Numbered from the stretch's first letter, positions 7,899 through 17,378 are shown. The stretch is DNA of 64,000 bases from Paenibacillus sp. FSL H7-0331 (GCF_001956045.1 NZ_MRTH01000004.1:186001-250000); one strand, 5' to 3'. Notes: generated by a model not told the origin, from the sequence alone. Made by a program: numbers and translations.

Positions 7899-7973
7899 AC
7901 GCAATTAATTGCAGAAGCAGTGATCGGTGCGCGGCGATTGGGCCCCATCAACTAAAGGATGTGAAATGTCCCG

Positions 7974-10298
7974 ATGAGCAGGCCAAAGGGCAAACATAAA
8001 GGGTCAATCTATTGGAAAAATTTAAGTATTGTCCTGCTGATCACATGCATCCCTATTGCATTAATCAGTGTTATTCTTTACTATATCGGAACGGATCGTA
8101 TTGGAATGGAAGTGAATAAGGCCCATCAGAATCAGCTGAGCCAGTCGATTCAGCACATGGAGGATTATTTATCCAACCTGGAGCATACGGTGGTGCGACT
8201 TGCTTTTGATCGAAGCATGGATGAGTCGCTTAAGCAGATGGATTTTATTATGGAATTTCAAAAGACGAATGAATTAATGAGATCGTTTACATTGATGAGG
8301 GAATCGAATTCCTTGATTGGTGGAGTGAGCTTATATTTACGCGATGCCAATAAGCTTATTGGAGATGAGTTTGGATTTCAATCCGTTCAGTCGGAGGATG
8401 ACAGGAAGCTATTAAGATCCTTATTGGAAAAAGAGCGTACTATCTACTGGAACTATTCGTTAAGAAAACCGGGTTATTCCGATACCCTGTACAAGGCTAT
8501 TGTGGTCAAACTTCCTGGTGGTCAAATGTATGATTCCTACGGGGCATTCATCCTTTATTTGGATCAAGCTAAATTAAATACGATGGTGCAAAAATTGGCT
8601 TCCGGAGAAGGTGTTGCTTTCCTAATTAATGAGAACGGTGATTATTTAACTACTCCCCACACTAATGAACTTTCCAAGGAAGAACTCACGCTTGAGGATG
8701 CGGTAAGAAGCCGGATCGCCCAGGAGGATCTTCGCGATCATACCTTTAAATTTGACTGGCAAGGTCAAAGCTACACCGTATCCTACGGGAAAATATCCAA
8801 GCTCGGCGGCAAATGGACGTTTGTCTCGGCAACCCCGATGTCGCAAATCATTGCTCCGGTCACTTCGCTGTCGAGATTAATTCTCTGGATTAGCCTATTC
8901 GGCCTGACGGTCGGCTTGCTGCTATCGTGGTTCGCCTCCAACAAAATTTACGATCCGATTTATCGCTTGAAAAGCTTGTTCGAATCGTCCAAGCCTACCA
9001 GATCGGATGAAAAGGATGAGGTCACCTACATTGAGAATCAATGGAATCAGCAGCTGGTGGAACAGCAGACCCTTGCGATGCAGATCAAGGAATCCATACC
9101 AACCTTAAGAGAGAGCTTCCTGCTGCAATTTTTGCAGGGTAATTTGTATACGCATACAGAATCGGAGCTCATTGACAAGATGAAGCAGCTGGATTGGGAT
9201 GCAGAGGATAAAAGATTTGCGGTTATGGTGGCGCAGCTGCATGGGATATCCGAGCTCGGTGACAAATTCTCGGAACGGGATTCGCAGCTGATTACGTTCG
9301 CCGCCTCCAACATTATATTGGAGCTGTGCTCTGAGCAGCTGAATATGGTACATGTGATTAATTTTCAGGATCTATCTGTCGGTGTGTTTTTTGTTCTGAA
9401 TCGCAGCATTACGAATGAGGAAATCAAGGCTGTACTCAACAAGCTTGCCCATGATTATATCGCGGCGGTTAATAATGTGCTGCGAATGAAGGTGACGATT
9501 GTCACGAGTAAAATATCCGATTCGCTGGTGGATATGCCGAATGTACTGGAGCAGACGCGTAAAGCGCTGCGCTTCCGGGATCTTCATACGTCCAATCAAA
9601 TGCTCGATATGAATCAATTTATGATAGAGCCTAACAGTGCGAAGCACTTCCCCTCCGAGCTGGAAAGAGAAATCGTACATGCGGTCAGCCTCGGTCTGGA
9701 GGAGGAAGCAGTACGTTTAATTCGACTGTTTATACAGGAGCTGCAAGGGGATAACAGTACCGAATTGATGGTTCATCAAGGGATGATGAAGCTGCTGGGC
9801 ACCCTGCATGACACGATTATCAAGCATGATGTGAATATGTATGCTTTGTATGAGGGGGTTCATCTGTATGAGCAGCTGATGCTGTTATCCGAGCCGGATC
9901 AGATCGTAGACTGGTTCCAGTACAAGCTGATCCACCCTTTTATCAAAACATTGTCCATGACCTATGACGGTAATTTGCGGGAGATGATCGATAAGCTGCT
10001 CGTGCAGATTAAAGAGGAAATCCTGATGGATGTCTCTCTGGAGATGTATGCAGACCAATTGCAGATGAGCTCCTCCAAGCTGAGTAAAGCCTTCAGACAA
10101 ATCCACGGCACGAACTTTATCGACACGATTATTCGTTTGCGTATTGAAAAGTGTAAGGAGCTGCTGTGCAAGACCGATATGAAAATCAATGAAATCGCAG
10201 AGCTGCTGCATTATCAGCCCTCTTACCTCATTCGTATGTTCAAAAAAAGCGAAGGTTTGACACCAAGACAGTATCGGGAAAAGCATGCGCAGGGGTAG
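7974..10298 (+). CDS. Membrane-anchored AraC family regulator with extracellular sensor domain
   Basis: This 774-residue protein combines sensing and DNA binding. A membrane segment lies at about residues 17-39, followed by a roughly 250-residue extracellular dCache-like domain, a second membrane segment at about 300-320, a cytoplasmic linker with a GGDEF-like-fold or YesN-middle-type region, and two AraC helix-turn-helix units in the last 100 residues (LEMYADQLQMSSSKLSKAFRQ and INEIAELLHYQPSYLIRMFKK). There is no kinase or receiver domain, so it should work as a one-component transmembrane regulator of carbohydrate genes, a type frequent in Paenibacillus. It sits between two operons sharing paralogous binding proteins. 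The motif shared with the GH2 promoter suggests autoregulation and control of 10433-14797. Confidence 0.88.
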   Translation: MSRPKGKHKGSIYWKNLSIVLLITCIPIALISVILYYIGTDRIGMEVNKAHQNQLSQSIQHMEDYLSNLEHTVVRLAFDRSMDESLKQMDFIMEFQKTNELMRSFTLMRESNSLIGGVSLYLRDANKLIGDEFGFQSVQSEDDRKLLRSLLEKERTIYWNYSLRKPGYSDTLYKAIVVKLPGGQMYDSYGAFILYLDQAKLNTMVQKLASGEGVAFLINENGDYLTTPHTNELSKEELTLEDAVRSRIAQEDLRDHTFKFDWQGQSYTVSYGKISKLGGKWTFVSATPMSQIIAPVTSLSRLILWISLFGLTVGLLLSWFASNKIYDPIYRLKSLFESSKPTRSDEKDEVTYIENQWNQQLVEQQTLAMQIKESIPTLRESFLLQFLQGNLYTHTESELIDKMKQLDWDAEDKRFAVMVAQLHGISELGDKFSERDSQLITFAASNIILELCSEQLNMVHVINFQDLSVGVFFVLNRSITNEEIKAVLNKLAHDYIAAVNNVLRMKVTIVTSKISDSLVDMPNVLEQTRKALRFRDLHTSNQMLDMNQFMIEPNSAKHFPSELEREIVHAVSLGLEEEAVRLIRLFIQELQGDNSTELMVHQGMMKLLGTLHDTIIKHDVNMYALYEGVHLYEQLMLLSEPDQIVDWFQYKLIHPFIKTLSMTYDGNLREMIDKLLVQIKEEILMDVSLEMYADQLQMSSSKLSKAFRQIHGTNFIDTIIRLRIEKCKELLCKTDMKINEIAELLHYQPSYLIRMFKKSEGLTPRQYREKHAQG

Positions 10299-10357
10299 CC
10301 GTGAGACCTGTTCAGCTATGAAGAGGGAAGGTTGAAAAAAAGGATGTTGTCCAATGG

Positions 10358-10405
10358 TTTACATTTCCACACTTATATTGTAGTATTGCAATGTACATTG
10401 TGTAT
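10358..10405 (+). promoter_or_regulatory. Candidate promoter and operator of the GH2 operon
   Basis: TTTACA (10358-10363), a 17-base spacer and TAGTAT (10381-10386) suggest a vegetative promoter. AATGTACATTGTGTAT (10390-10405) follows; its first ten bases are a perfect palindrome. It matches 12 of 16 bases of the motif at 7883-7898, also directly downstream of a -10 element. The position would suit repression, or a regulator site shared with the 7974 gene. Confidence 0.5.
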
Positions 10406-10432
10406 TAACAATATGAGATAAGGGTGATAAAT

Positions 10433-12184
10433 ATGACGGTGCAGCCGTATAGACAAGACTATCCACGTCCACAATTTGAGCGGTCTGAGTGGCTTAATTT
10501 AAATGGGGAATGGGAATTTGAATTTGATGACCATCAGGTAGGGAACCTTGAAAAATGGAATATATCGCACGATTTTAGTCAAAAAATTCAAGTTCCTTTT
10601 TGCTTTCAAAGCAGCTTGAGCGGCATTGGAGATACGGGTTTTCATGATACGGTCTGGTACCGTAAAGCCTTCACTGTACCCGCCGCCTTTGTCGGCAAAA
10701 GGATCGTATTGCATTTTGGTGCTGTTGATTATATGTCATGGATCTGGGTAAACGGCCAGTTGGTGAAGGTTCATGAAGGTGGGCATACCCCTTTTTCAGT
10801 AGATATTACCGAACATCTGCAGGGTAATGAGAACACAATCGTCGTGAAGGCTCAAGACTACAGCCAGGATCAGACTCTTCCCAAAGGCAAACAATATTGG
10901 GAGGAGAAATCGGCAAGTATTTGGTATACCCGAACTACAGGCATTTGGCAAACTGTTTGGTTAGAGCCTGTGGCCGAGACGTATCTGAACAAGGTAAAGC
11001 TTACCCCTTACATCGATTCGAACGAGATTAAAATCAGGGCATTTATTGAAGGACGACTAAGCGATAATCTTTGGTTGAAGACAATTATATCCTTTAAGGG
11101 AGCTCCGGTAGCTGAAGAGATCGTTAAAGTCACAGAGTCGGAGCTGATGCGGCGTGTTGGATTGCACGATTTTAACGATCATGGAAGAGGTCGCTGGTGG
11201 TCGCCAGAGAAACCGAATTTATATGATATCCAATTCCTCTTGCTAGATGGCGATCAAGTTATTGATCACGTAAACAGCTACTTTGGAATGCGCAAAATAG
11301 CTATCGAGGACGGCAAGGTATGCCTGAATAACCGTTTTTATTATATGAAGCTTGTGCTCGATCAAGGTTATTTCCCGGACGGTATTATGACACCACCAAC
11401 GGATGATGCGATCAAACAGGATGTTGAATTGACTAAAGCAATGGGCTTCAACGGAGCACGCAAGCATCAGAAGATCGAAGACCCGCGTTACTTGTATTGG
11501 TGTGACCGTTTGGGACTGCTCGTGTGGGGAGAGATGGCGAATGCCGCGGCATATTCGGAAAATTATGTGCGTCGCATCACCTCGGAATGGCAAGAGGCTA
11601 TCGAACGTGATTATAATCATCCCTGCATTGTGGCTTGGGTGCCATTGAATGAAAGCTGGGGCGTACCGAATATTTTGGTGGACAAGTTCCAGCAGCAGCA
11701 CGCGCTTGGTTTGTATCATTTAACCAAATCCTTGGATGACACCCGACTTGTTATTTCTAACGATGGCTGGGAGCATATTAAATCCGATATTTGCACGATA
11801 CATGATTACGAAAGCAGCCGGGAAGTGCTCGTAGAAAGATACCGTACCGTCGAAAATGCAGTTCAGGCAAAGCCAGCCAACCGTTGGATTCATGTGCCTG
11901 ACTATCCTTATGAGGGCGCTCCGATCCATGTGTCGGAATATGGCGGCATATCATTCAAGAAAAGCGATTGGGAAGGCTGGGGCTATTCAGCAGCCAAAAG
12001 CGATGAGGATTTTATCGAACGCTATAAATCGGTTACGGAGCCCTTGCTGCAATCGCCGGTCGTACAAGGTTTTTGTTACACGCAGCTGACCGATGTCGAG
12101 CAGGAAATTAACGGATTACTGACCTATGATCGTAAACCGAAGGTAGCATTGGAACTTATAAAACAAATTAATGAAGGAAAATAA
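10433..12184 (+). CDS. Glycoside hydrolase family 2 protein (beta-galactosidase/beta-glucuronidase-like)
   Basis: This 583-residue protein has the GH2 order: an N-terminal jelly-roll sugar-binding domain (about residues 15-180), an immunoglobulin-like domain, then a TIM barrel. The acid/base Glu is E407 in WVPLNESWG and the nucleophile is E502 in HVSEYGG, so it should be an active retaining exo-glycosidase. There is no signal peptide, implying that it cleaves imported oligosaccharides in the cytoplasm. It is shorter than LacZ and close to the glucuronidase-like group. ATG 10433 has AAGGGTG upstream; an in-frame GTG at 10424 lies within that site. The next gene, a YiaK-like reductase, fits release of a uronic or keto sugar. 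Specificity is not determined. Confidence 0.92.
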   Translation: MTVQPYRQDYPRPQFERSEWLNLNGEWEFEFDDHQVGNLEKWNISHDFSQKIQVPFCFQSSLSGIGDTGFHDTVWYRKAFTVPAAFVGKRIVLHFGAVDYMSWIWVNGQLVKVHEGGHTPFSVDITEHLQGNENTIVVKAQDYSQDQTLPKGKQYWEEKSASIWYTRTTGIWQTVWLEPVAETYLNKVKLTPYIDSNEIKIRAFIEGRLSDNLWLKTIISFKGAPVAEEIVKVTESELMRRVGLHDFNDHGRGRWWSPEKPNLYDIQFLLLDGDQVIDHVNSYFGMRKIAIEDGKVCLNNRFYYMKLVLDQGYFPDGIMTPPTDDAIKQDVELTKAMGFNGARKHQKIEDPRYLYWCDRLGLLVWGEMANAAAYSENYVRRITSEWQEAIERDYNHPCIVAWVPLNESWGVPNILVDKFQQQHALGLYHLTKSLDDTRLVISNDGWEHIKSDICTIHDYESSREVLVERYRTVENAVQAKPANRWIHVPDYPYEGAPIHVSEYGGISFKKSDWEGWGYSAAKSDEDFIERYKSVTEPLLQSPVVQGFCYTQLTDVEQEINGLLTYDRKPKVALELIKQINEGK

Positions 12185-12224
12185 GCGGAAACCTATATAC
12201 AGATGAAAAGGTGGTTTTTGGATC

Positions 12225-13226
12225 ATGCTGAGAGTTCCTTTTTCCGAGATGATGGATCAATTTGTACGCGTGCTGCTTGGCAAGGGCTTCACTGAAGAAC
12301 GGGCACAACAGTGTGCAGCGCTGTTTGCCGAGGCCAGTCTCGATGGGGTGTACTCACATGGGCTGAATCGATTTCCATCTTTCATCGAATATATGGATAA
12401 GGGTTATATCGATATCGATGCTGTACCGGAATGCATCCATAGCTTCGGGGCTATGGAGAGGTGGGATGGACATCTTGGACCGGGCAATCTCAATGCCAGC
12501 TTGTGCATGGACAGGGCGATTGCTCTGGCCAAGCAGCATGGCATTGGTTGTGTGGCTCTCAGGAATACAAATCATTGGATGCGTGGCGGAAGCTATGGCT
12601 GGCAGACTGTAGAAGCAGGCTGTGCAGGGATTTGCTGGACCAACACGATGCCCAATCTGCCCCCGTGGGGCTCCACCGAAAGAAAGCTTGGCAACAATCC
12701 GATTGTATTTGCAGTGCCACGGGCAGAAGGAGCTATCGTATTGGACATGGCGATTTCCCAATTCTCCTATGGACAGCTGAATACGAAGAAGCTGCTTGGA
12801 TCGCAGCTTCCTGTTGATGGCGGGTATGACACGGCTGGTAACCTGACCAAAGATCCATCCGCTATCCTGGAGTCGGGAAGGCCACTGCCTATCGGCTTTT
12901 GGAAAGGATCGGGCTTAGCGCTTGTGCTTGATCTGATGGCTGCAATGCTTGCCGATGGTCAATCCACTCATGAGATTGGCAAGCTGCCCGTTGAGCATAG
13001 CGTATCGCAAGTCTTTATGGCTTTTGATATCGGTGCATTTCCTAACCTTGACTACATTAACGAACGGATTCATGAGGCGATTCTTGATTTACAAGGAGCT
13101 GCGCCACTTGAAGAGGACAGTACGGTTCGATACCCCGGTGAGGATACACTTGTCAGACGGCAGTATAATTTGGAGCATGGAATCCCGGTGGAGCCTTCAA
13201 TCTGGCAGCAGGTCACCCGTTTATAA
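12225..13226 (+). CDS. yiaK: 2,3-diketo-L-gulonate reductase-like oxidoreductase (malate/L-lactate dehydrogenase family)
   Basis: This 333-residue protein belongs to the Ldh_2 family of NAD(P)H oxidoreductases, which is unrelated to Rossmann-type malate dehydrogenases. It follows Escherichia coli YiaK closely from memory: SGVYSHGVNRFP corresponds to DGVYSHGLNRFP here, ALRNANHWMRGGSYGW to ALRNTNHWMRGGSYGW, and [20 protein letters not shown] has a near match. YiaK reduces 2,3-diketo-L-gulonate to 3-keto-L-gulonate. The catalytic His is in SHG, and the NHWMRGG loop is conserved. It lies 40 bases after the GH2 gene behind AAAGGTGG and 32 bases before a binding protein, so all three are likely one operon. 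The exact substrate may differ from that of E. coli. Confidence 0.87.
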   Translation: MLRVPFSEMMDQFVRVLLGKGFTEERAQQCAALFAEASLDGVYSHGLNRFPSFIEYMDKGYIDIDAVPECIHSFGAMERWDGHLGPGNLNASLCMDRAIALAKQHGIGCVALRNTNHWMRGGSYGWQTVEAGCAGICWTNTMPNLPPWGSTERKLGNNPIVFAVPRAEGAIVLDMAISQFSYGQLNTKKLLGSQLPVDGGYDTAGNLTKDPSAILESGRPLPIGFWKGSGLALVLDLMAAMLADGQSTHEIGKLPVEHSVSQVFMAFDIGAFPNLDYINERIHEAILDLQGAAPLEEDSTVRYPGEDTLVRRQYNLEHGIPVEPSIWQQVTRL

Positions 13227-13258
13227 GTTCTGCGTTCATCTTATGGGAGGAATTCACA

Positions 13259-14797
13259 ATGAAATTCAGTGAAACGACGATACTCCATAAACGGCCCCTG
13301 TTTCTAGTATCCACATGGGTTGCCTTGTCTTTCTTTGCTGCTTGCTCCATTCCGTCGTCAGAAGCTCCTGCAGTCCATGTCAGTGAAGAGTCCCAAGCCT
13401 CTGGCAAGCCGACCGATATCAAAATCATGGCGGACTACACGATAGCTCAGCCTCCATCTCCGGATAATCCGGTACTGAAGGAATTTGAGAAAAGAACCCA
13501 TACGAAGCTTACAGTAGTCTGGGTGCCTAGCGGCGATTACGCGGATCGGGTCAATGTGGCTTTGGCTACCGGTGATATTGCCGATTTGATCAAAATCCCG
13601 AATATCACGACACCTCTGTTCCTTCAATTGGTGAAGCAGGGTGAGTTCTGGGACTTGACGCCTTATATCAAAAATTATCCGAACCTGATGGCACTGGACC
13701 CGAAGATTTGGAACCATACGCAGATTGATGGAAAATCCTTTGCAGTTCCGGCTGGACGTCCCTTGAATGGGGGTGGTTTTGCCTCGATCCGAAAGGATTG
13801 GCTGGATAAATTAGGTCTCAAGATGCCAACTCATATGGATGAGCTGTACACCGTGCTCAAGGCTTTTAAAGACCAGGCACCGGACGGCAAAGAAAATACG
13901 GTTGGTTATACGATGCGGGATTGGCGTGTTATTGAAGAAGTATTTACGGGAACCGTTGGTAAATGGAAGGAACAAGACGGCAAGCTGATCAATATGATAC
14001 TGGAGCCGGAAATGAGAGAGACACTCGTTTACCTGAACAAGTTGTATGTCGAGGGTCTGATTCCATACGATTTCCCTGTGCTGAAGGAAAATCAGTTTTG
14101 GGAGCTCGCTACAAGCGGTAGAGCCGGATTGACCTCGGAAACACCGGAAGCGTTGTTCAGATATACGATGGAGCAATGGAAGAAGGACCCGTCGGTCGAG
14201 TGGACCCCGATGCTTTCCTTGGCACCCAAAGCAGGAGGTAAAGCATTCGTAACGCAGACTACCGGCTTTAACGGTGTATTGGCTATTCCCAAGACCGTAC
14301 CTGAGGAGAAGATGAAAGCCATTCTCAAGTTTATTGATTATGGCTCCGGTGGTGAAGGATTGGATTTAACGCTTTACGGGATCAAGGGTGTGCATTATAC
14401 GGTGGTTGACGGTCTGAAAATCGCTAACGATAGAGCATTTGCAGACAGCATAGGAACGGCTACATGGGGTAAAATGTTCAGTACGCCCGTGCTGGATTTG
14501 TGGCAGTTCGCGGCAGGGATGCCCAAGGAAATATACCAGCGCAACATGAAAATTGCTGAACAAAAAGCAAAGTTATCTACGGGTGACCCTGCGATTGGTC
14601 TGGTTTCCCAAACTGAGCTTAAAGTAGGAGCCGACTACAACAAGAAAATTGCCGATACGAAGGTACAAGCCATCATCGGGAAAATTTCCATGCAGGAATG
14701 GGATACCTTTGTAGATACGCTTAGGAAAGATCCGACCTATACCCGGATTACCGATGAAATCAATCTCGAGTACAGCAAGCGGATGGCACTCAAGTAA
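13259..14797 (+). CDS. Lipoprotein extracellular solute-binding protein (LplA/LipO-like), copy 2
   Basis: This 512-residue lipoprotein (lipobox SFFAAC, Cys29) is a paralogue of the product at 6113. The alignment is essentially gap-free after the linker and about four of five residues match by eye; the two-residue SG deletion near RGGSGVF (RDWRVI here) is one of few indels. It starts at ATG behind GGGAGG. The operon holds a glycosidase and a reductase but no permease, so this protein presumably feeds the permeases at 2062 and 3904, giving one channel two receptors. The binding surfaces may have diverged for related sugars. A terminator follows at 14801. Confidence 0.92.
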   Translation: MKFSETTILHKRPLFLVSTWVALSFFAACSIPSSEAPAVHVSEESQASGKPTDIKIMADYTIAQPPSPDNPVLKEFEKRTHTKLTVVWVPSGDYADRVNVALATGDIADLIKIPNITTPLFLQLVKQGEFWDLTPYIKNYPNLMALDPKIWNHTQIDGKSFAVPAGRPLNGGGFASIRKDWLDKLGLKMPTHMDELYTVLKAFKDQAPDGKENTVGYTMRDWRVIEEVFTGTVGKWKEQDGKLINMILEPEMRETLVYLNKLYVEGLIPYDFPVLKENQFWELATSGRAGLTSETPEALFRYTMEQWKKDPSVEWTPMLSLAPKAGGKAFVTQTTGFNGVLAIPKTVPEEKMKAILKFIDYGSGGEGLDLTLYGIKGVHYTVVDGLKIANDRAFADSIGTATWGKMFSTPVLDLWQFAAGMPKEIYQRNMKIAEQKAKLSTGDPAIGLVSQTELKVGADYNKKIADTKVQAIIGKISMQEWDTFVDTLRKDPTYTRITDEINLEYSKRMALK

Positions 14798-14800
14798 ATA

Positions 14801-14854
14801 GGATCCCCTTACGATTGATAACGAAGGTAGTTGTCGACGAAGGGGATTTTTTGC
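14801..14854 (+). terminator. Rho-independent terminator
   Basis: ATCCCCTT (14803-14810) pairs with AAGGGGAT (14840-14847), followed by a T run. It closes the GH2, reductase and binding-protein operon. Confidence 0.75.
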
Positions 14855-14943
14855 TTTTTAATTAATAACGCTTACATTTCCAATCAAATTGGCATTTTAG
14901 CATATCAGAGTGCCTTATTTAATGATCAGGATCGATGATATTA

Positions 14944-14957
14944 TGAAAGCGTAAACA
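14944..14957 (+). promoter_or_regulatory. CcpA cre-like site upstream of CUT1 operon
   Basis: TGAAAGCGTAAACA matches the Bacillus cre consensus TGWAANCGNTNWCA at 11 of 12 defined positions. It lies 27 bases before the binding-protein start codon, where bound CcpA would block transcription. A weaker cre-like match, TAATAACGCTTACA, is at 14863-14876. Carbon catabolite repression is inferred. Confidence 0.6.
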
Positions 14958-14984
14958 AATTACAAGTTTGAAAGGGGTATACAA

Positions 14985-16304
14985 ATGAAAAAGTGGATTG
15001 CGATGCTTTGCGTGTGTGTATTGTTTGTCATCTCGGCCTGCAGTGGGAGTGGGACAACACCTGCGACACCGGCAGCACCAGATGCCAAACCGACCCAGCC
15101 TGCTCCTGCAGCTAAAGCTGGTGAGAAAAAGAAGCTATCGTTCTGGTATATTGACACAGGCAAACGGAAGGAGCTTATTGAAGCGGCCGTCCAAAAATTT
15201 ATGAAGGATCATCCTGACGTAGACGTGGAAGCGGTTCAAATTCCTAACGACCCTTACAAGACGAAGCTGTCCGTAGCAATGGGCGGCGGAAATCCACCGG
15301 ATGTATTTCACTCCTGGGGCGGCGGCTGGTTGAAGCAATTTGTAAGCGCTAACCAAGTGCTGGACCTGACTGGCAAAATCAGCAGCGATGCGTTTTTGAC
15401 TGCTGGCCTGGATGTAGCTACCTTTGATAAAAAGGTATATGGTGCACCACTTGCCATGTCCGTCGTTCCCTTTTATTACAATAAAGAAATTTTCGCCAAA
15501 TACAACATACAACCGCCACAAACCTATGATGAACTGCTTACGATCATCGATAAGCTGAAGAAAGAGAACATCATTCCTATCGCACTAGCCAACCAAACCA
15601 AATGGCCTGCGGCATTCTACCTGATGTATTTTGCTAACCGTTTAGGTGGCTCGGAAATCTTCAACGAAGCCTTCGAAAGAAAGGGACGTACCTTTGATGA
15701 CGAAACTTATGTGAAGGCCGGAGAGATGATTCAGGATTTGGTTAAACGCGGCGCTTTCAATCCCGGATTTAACGGTATTCAGTACGACACTGGAAATTCC
15801 CGTCAGCTGATGTACACAGGTAAAGCGGCTATGGAAATGCAAACGTCTTCCTACATTAATAACATTCGTGCGGAATCACCTGATTTCGAGAAAAAAGTAG
15901 GCATGTTCCCATTCCCTGCAATACCTGGCGGCAAAGGTAAAGTTACCGATCTGGTAGGGGGCGTATCTCCTGTATTCTCAGTAGCTGCCAAGAGTAAATA
16001 TCCTGCCGAAGCGATTGAGCTGGTTAAAGCTTTGACCTCCAAGGAGCTTGCACAGCAAATGGCGGATCAGGCGAGCACAATCTCGGCAGTTAAAGGAGTT
16101 ACTTATTCCGATCCTTTTGCCAAAGAACTCAATGATATGCTGAGCAAAGCAACCTCCATGCAGACCTTCTATGACCAAACCTTGCCTGCTGAGCTTGCCG
16201 AGCTGCACAAAGATACAACCCAGAATTTATTTGGTAATTCGATGACACCGGCTGCTGCAGCCAAAGAGATGGAAACGAAAGCCAAAGAAGTCCTGAAAAA
16301 ATAA
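14985..16304 (+). CDS. Sugar ABC transporter substrate-binding lipoprotein (CUT1)
   Basis: This 439-residue binding protein starts with a lipoprotein signal whose lipobox ends in VISAC (Cys19), then a Pro/Ala linker. The mature fold follows the MalE/MsmE type: KLSFWYIDTG near the start, the GGNPPDVFHSWGGGW segment and GKAAMEMQTSSYI are typical. It delivers a mono- or oligosaccharide to the two permeases that follow. The start ATG has AAAGGGG upstream and a cre-like site is close by. It heads the run binding protein, permease, permease, kinase, regulator, second binding protein. The sugar cannot be deduced. Confidence 0.92.
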   Translation: MKKWIAMLCVCVLFVISACSGSGTTPATPAAPDAKPTQPAPAAKAGEKKKLSFWYIDTGKRKELIEAAVQKFMKDHPDVDVEAVQIPNDPYKTKLSVAMGGGNPPDVFHSWGGGWLKQFVSANQVLDLTGKISSDAFLTAGLDVATFDKKVYGAPLAMSVVPFYYNKEIFAKYNIQPPQTYDELLTIIDKLKKENIIPIALANQTKWPAAFYLMYFANRLGGSEIFNEAFERKGRTFDDETYVKAGEMIQDLVKRGAFNPGFNGIQYDTGNSRQLMYTGKAAMEMQTSSYINNIRAESPDFEKKVGMFPFPAIPGGKGKVTDLVGGVSPVFSVAAKSKYPAEAIELVKALTSKELAQQMADQASTISAVKGVTYSDPFAKELNDMLSKATSMQTFYDQTLPAELAELHKDTTQNLFGNSMTPAAAAKEMETKAKEVLKK

Positions 16305-16381
16305 ATCGGGTGATTAATACTGATCAGGGGGAGGGATGCCTCCCCTTCCCGGTAACACACCAGAAGAGAAAGGAGCTTCCC

Positions 16382-17338
16382 ATGAACAGCAGTAATCCTA
16401 CAGCGACTTCTGCTCCGACAGGGAGCGGCACGACTTCGACCGAGCAGATCCGCAGACAGAACAAGCTTCGAACCAACCTGTTTTTACTAAGGTTTATCGG
16501 CCCGACGCTGCTTATTTATCTGGTCTACGTAATCTATCCTATCTTTGCGACGTTTTATTACAGTCTATTTAACTGGAACGGCATTCAGGCTGAAAAAACG
16601 TTTATAGCTCTCCATAATTACAGTACATTGTTGTCGGATAAAGTATTTTGGATGACGATTTCTAATAATATGCTGCTGGTTATCGCTTCTGTGGTAACGC
16701 AGATTCCACTTGGGCTCATCATGGCGCTCATTTTATTTGCCCCACTTCGAGGCATGCGTATATTTCGTACCGTATACTTCCTGCCGCTGCTCATGTCTAC
16801 CGTGGCAGTCGGAATTTTGTGGACATTCATCTATGATCCGATGTTCGGTATTGTCAACAAGCTGCTGGAGGTTATCGGGCTTAGCTCGTGGCAAAATGGC
16901 TGGCTGGGCGACCCGAAGACTGCTTTTATTGCGGTAATCGTGACGATTTGTTGGCAATATACGCCGTTTTATATGATCTTATTTCGTGCAGCGATTTCGG
17001 GAATTCCCGATGAAATTTACGAAGCAGCAGAAATCGATGGATGCAGCGGTTGGAAAAAGTTTTGGAGCATTACGCTTCCCTTGATTAAACCGACAATTAT
17101 CACATCCTCGGTGTTATCTGTAATTGGATCGTTAAAATATTTCGACCTGATTTTTGTTATGACTGCGGGCGGCCCTTCCAGTAGTACGGAGCTCATGGCA
17201 ACTTATATGTACAAGCAGGCCTTTTCCAAATTTAACATGGGTTATGCCAGTTCCATTTCGTTTACGATGTTCGCCATCGCATTTGTGGTTGCACTCATCA
17301 TCCTGGCGGCCGACAGATCCCGCGATAAGACAGCCTGA
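16382..17338 (+). CDS. Sugar ABC transporter permease (MalF-type)
   Basis: This 318-residue membrane protein is the first permease of the importer. A Ser/Thr-rich N-terminus is followed by six likely membrane segments. The ATPase-docking loop YEAAEIDGCSGWKKFWSI and the later LIFVMTAGGPSSSTELM segment are diagnostic for MalF/MsmF-type CUT1 proteins. I chose ATG 16382 because AGAAAGGAGC lies nine bases upstream; an earlier in-frame start at 16310 would add an unrelated 24-residue leader and has no ribosome site. It lies 77 bases after the binding-protein stop. Confidence 0.92.
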   Translation: MNSSNPTATSAPTGSGTTSTEQIRRQNKLRTNLFLLRFIGPTLLIYLVYVIYPIFATFYYSLFNWNGIQAEKTFIALHNYSTLLSDKVFWMTISNNMLLVIASVVTQIPLGLIMALILFAPLRGMRIFRTVYFLPLLMSTVAVGILWTFIYDPMFGIVNKLLEVIGLSSWQNGWLGDPKTAFIAVIVTICWQYTPFYMILFRAAISGIPDEIYEAAEIDGCSGWKKFWSITLPLIKPTIITSSVLSVIGSLKYFDLIFVMTAGGPSSSTELMATYMYKQAFSKFNMGYASSISFTMFAIAFVVALIILAADRSRDKTA

Positions 17339-17378
17339 TAATCGGGGACAATACAGCATAAAGAAGGGGATGATCACA

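Larger units (their letters stand above)
7673..7973. promoter_or_regulatory. Intergenic region with terminator and regulator promoter
   Basis: This 301-base spacer contains the terminator of the first operon (7787-7820), a candidate promoter (7854-7883) and, directly after its -10, the palindromic motif at 7883-7898. A perfect 12-base palindrome, GCAATTAATTGC, follows at 7901-7912. No gene is visible. Confidence 0.6.
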
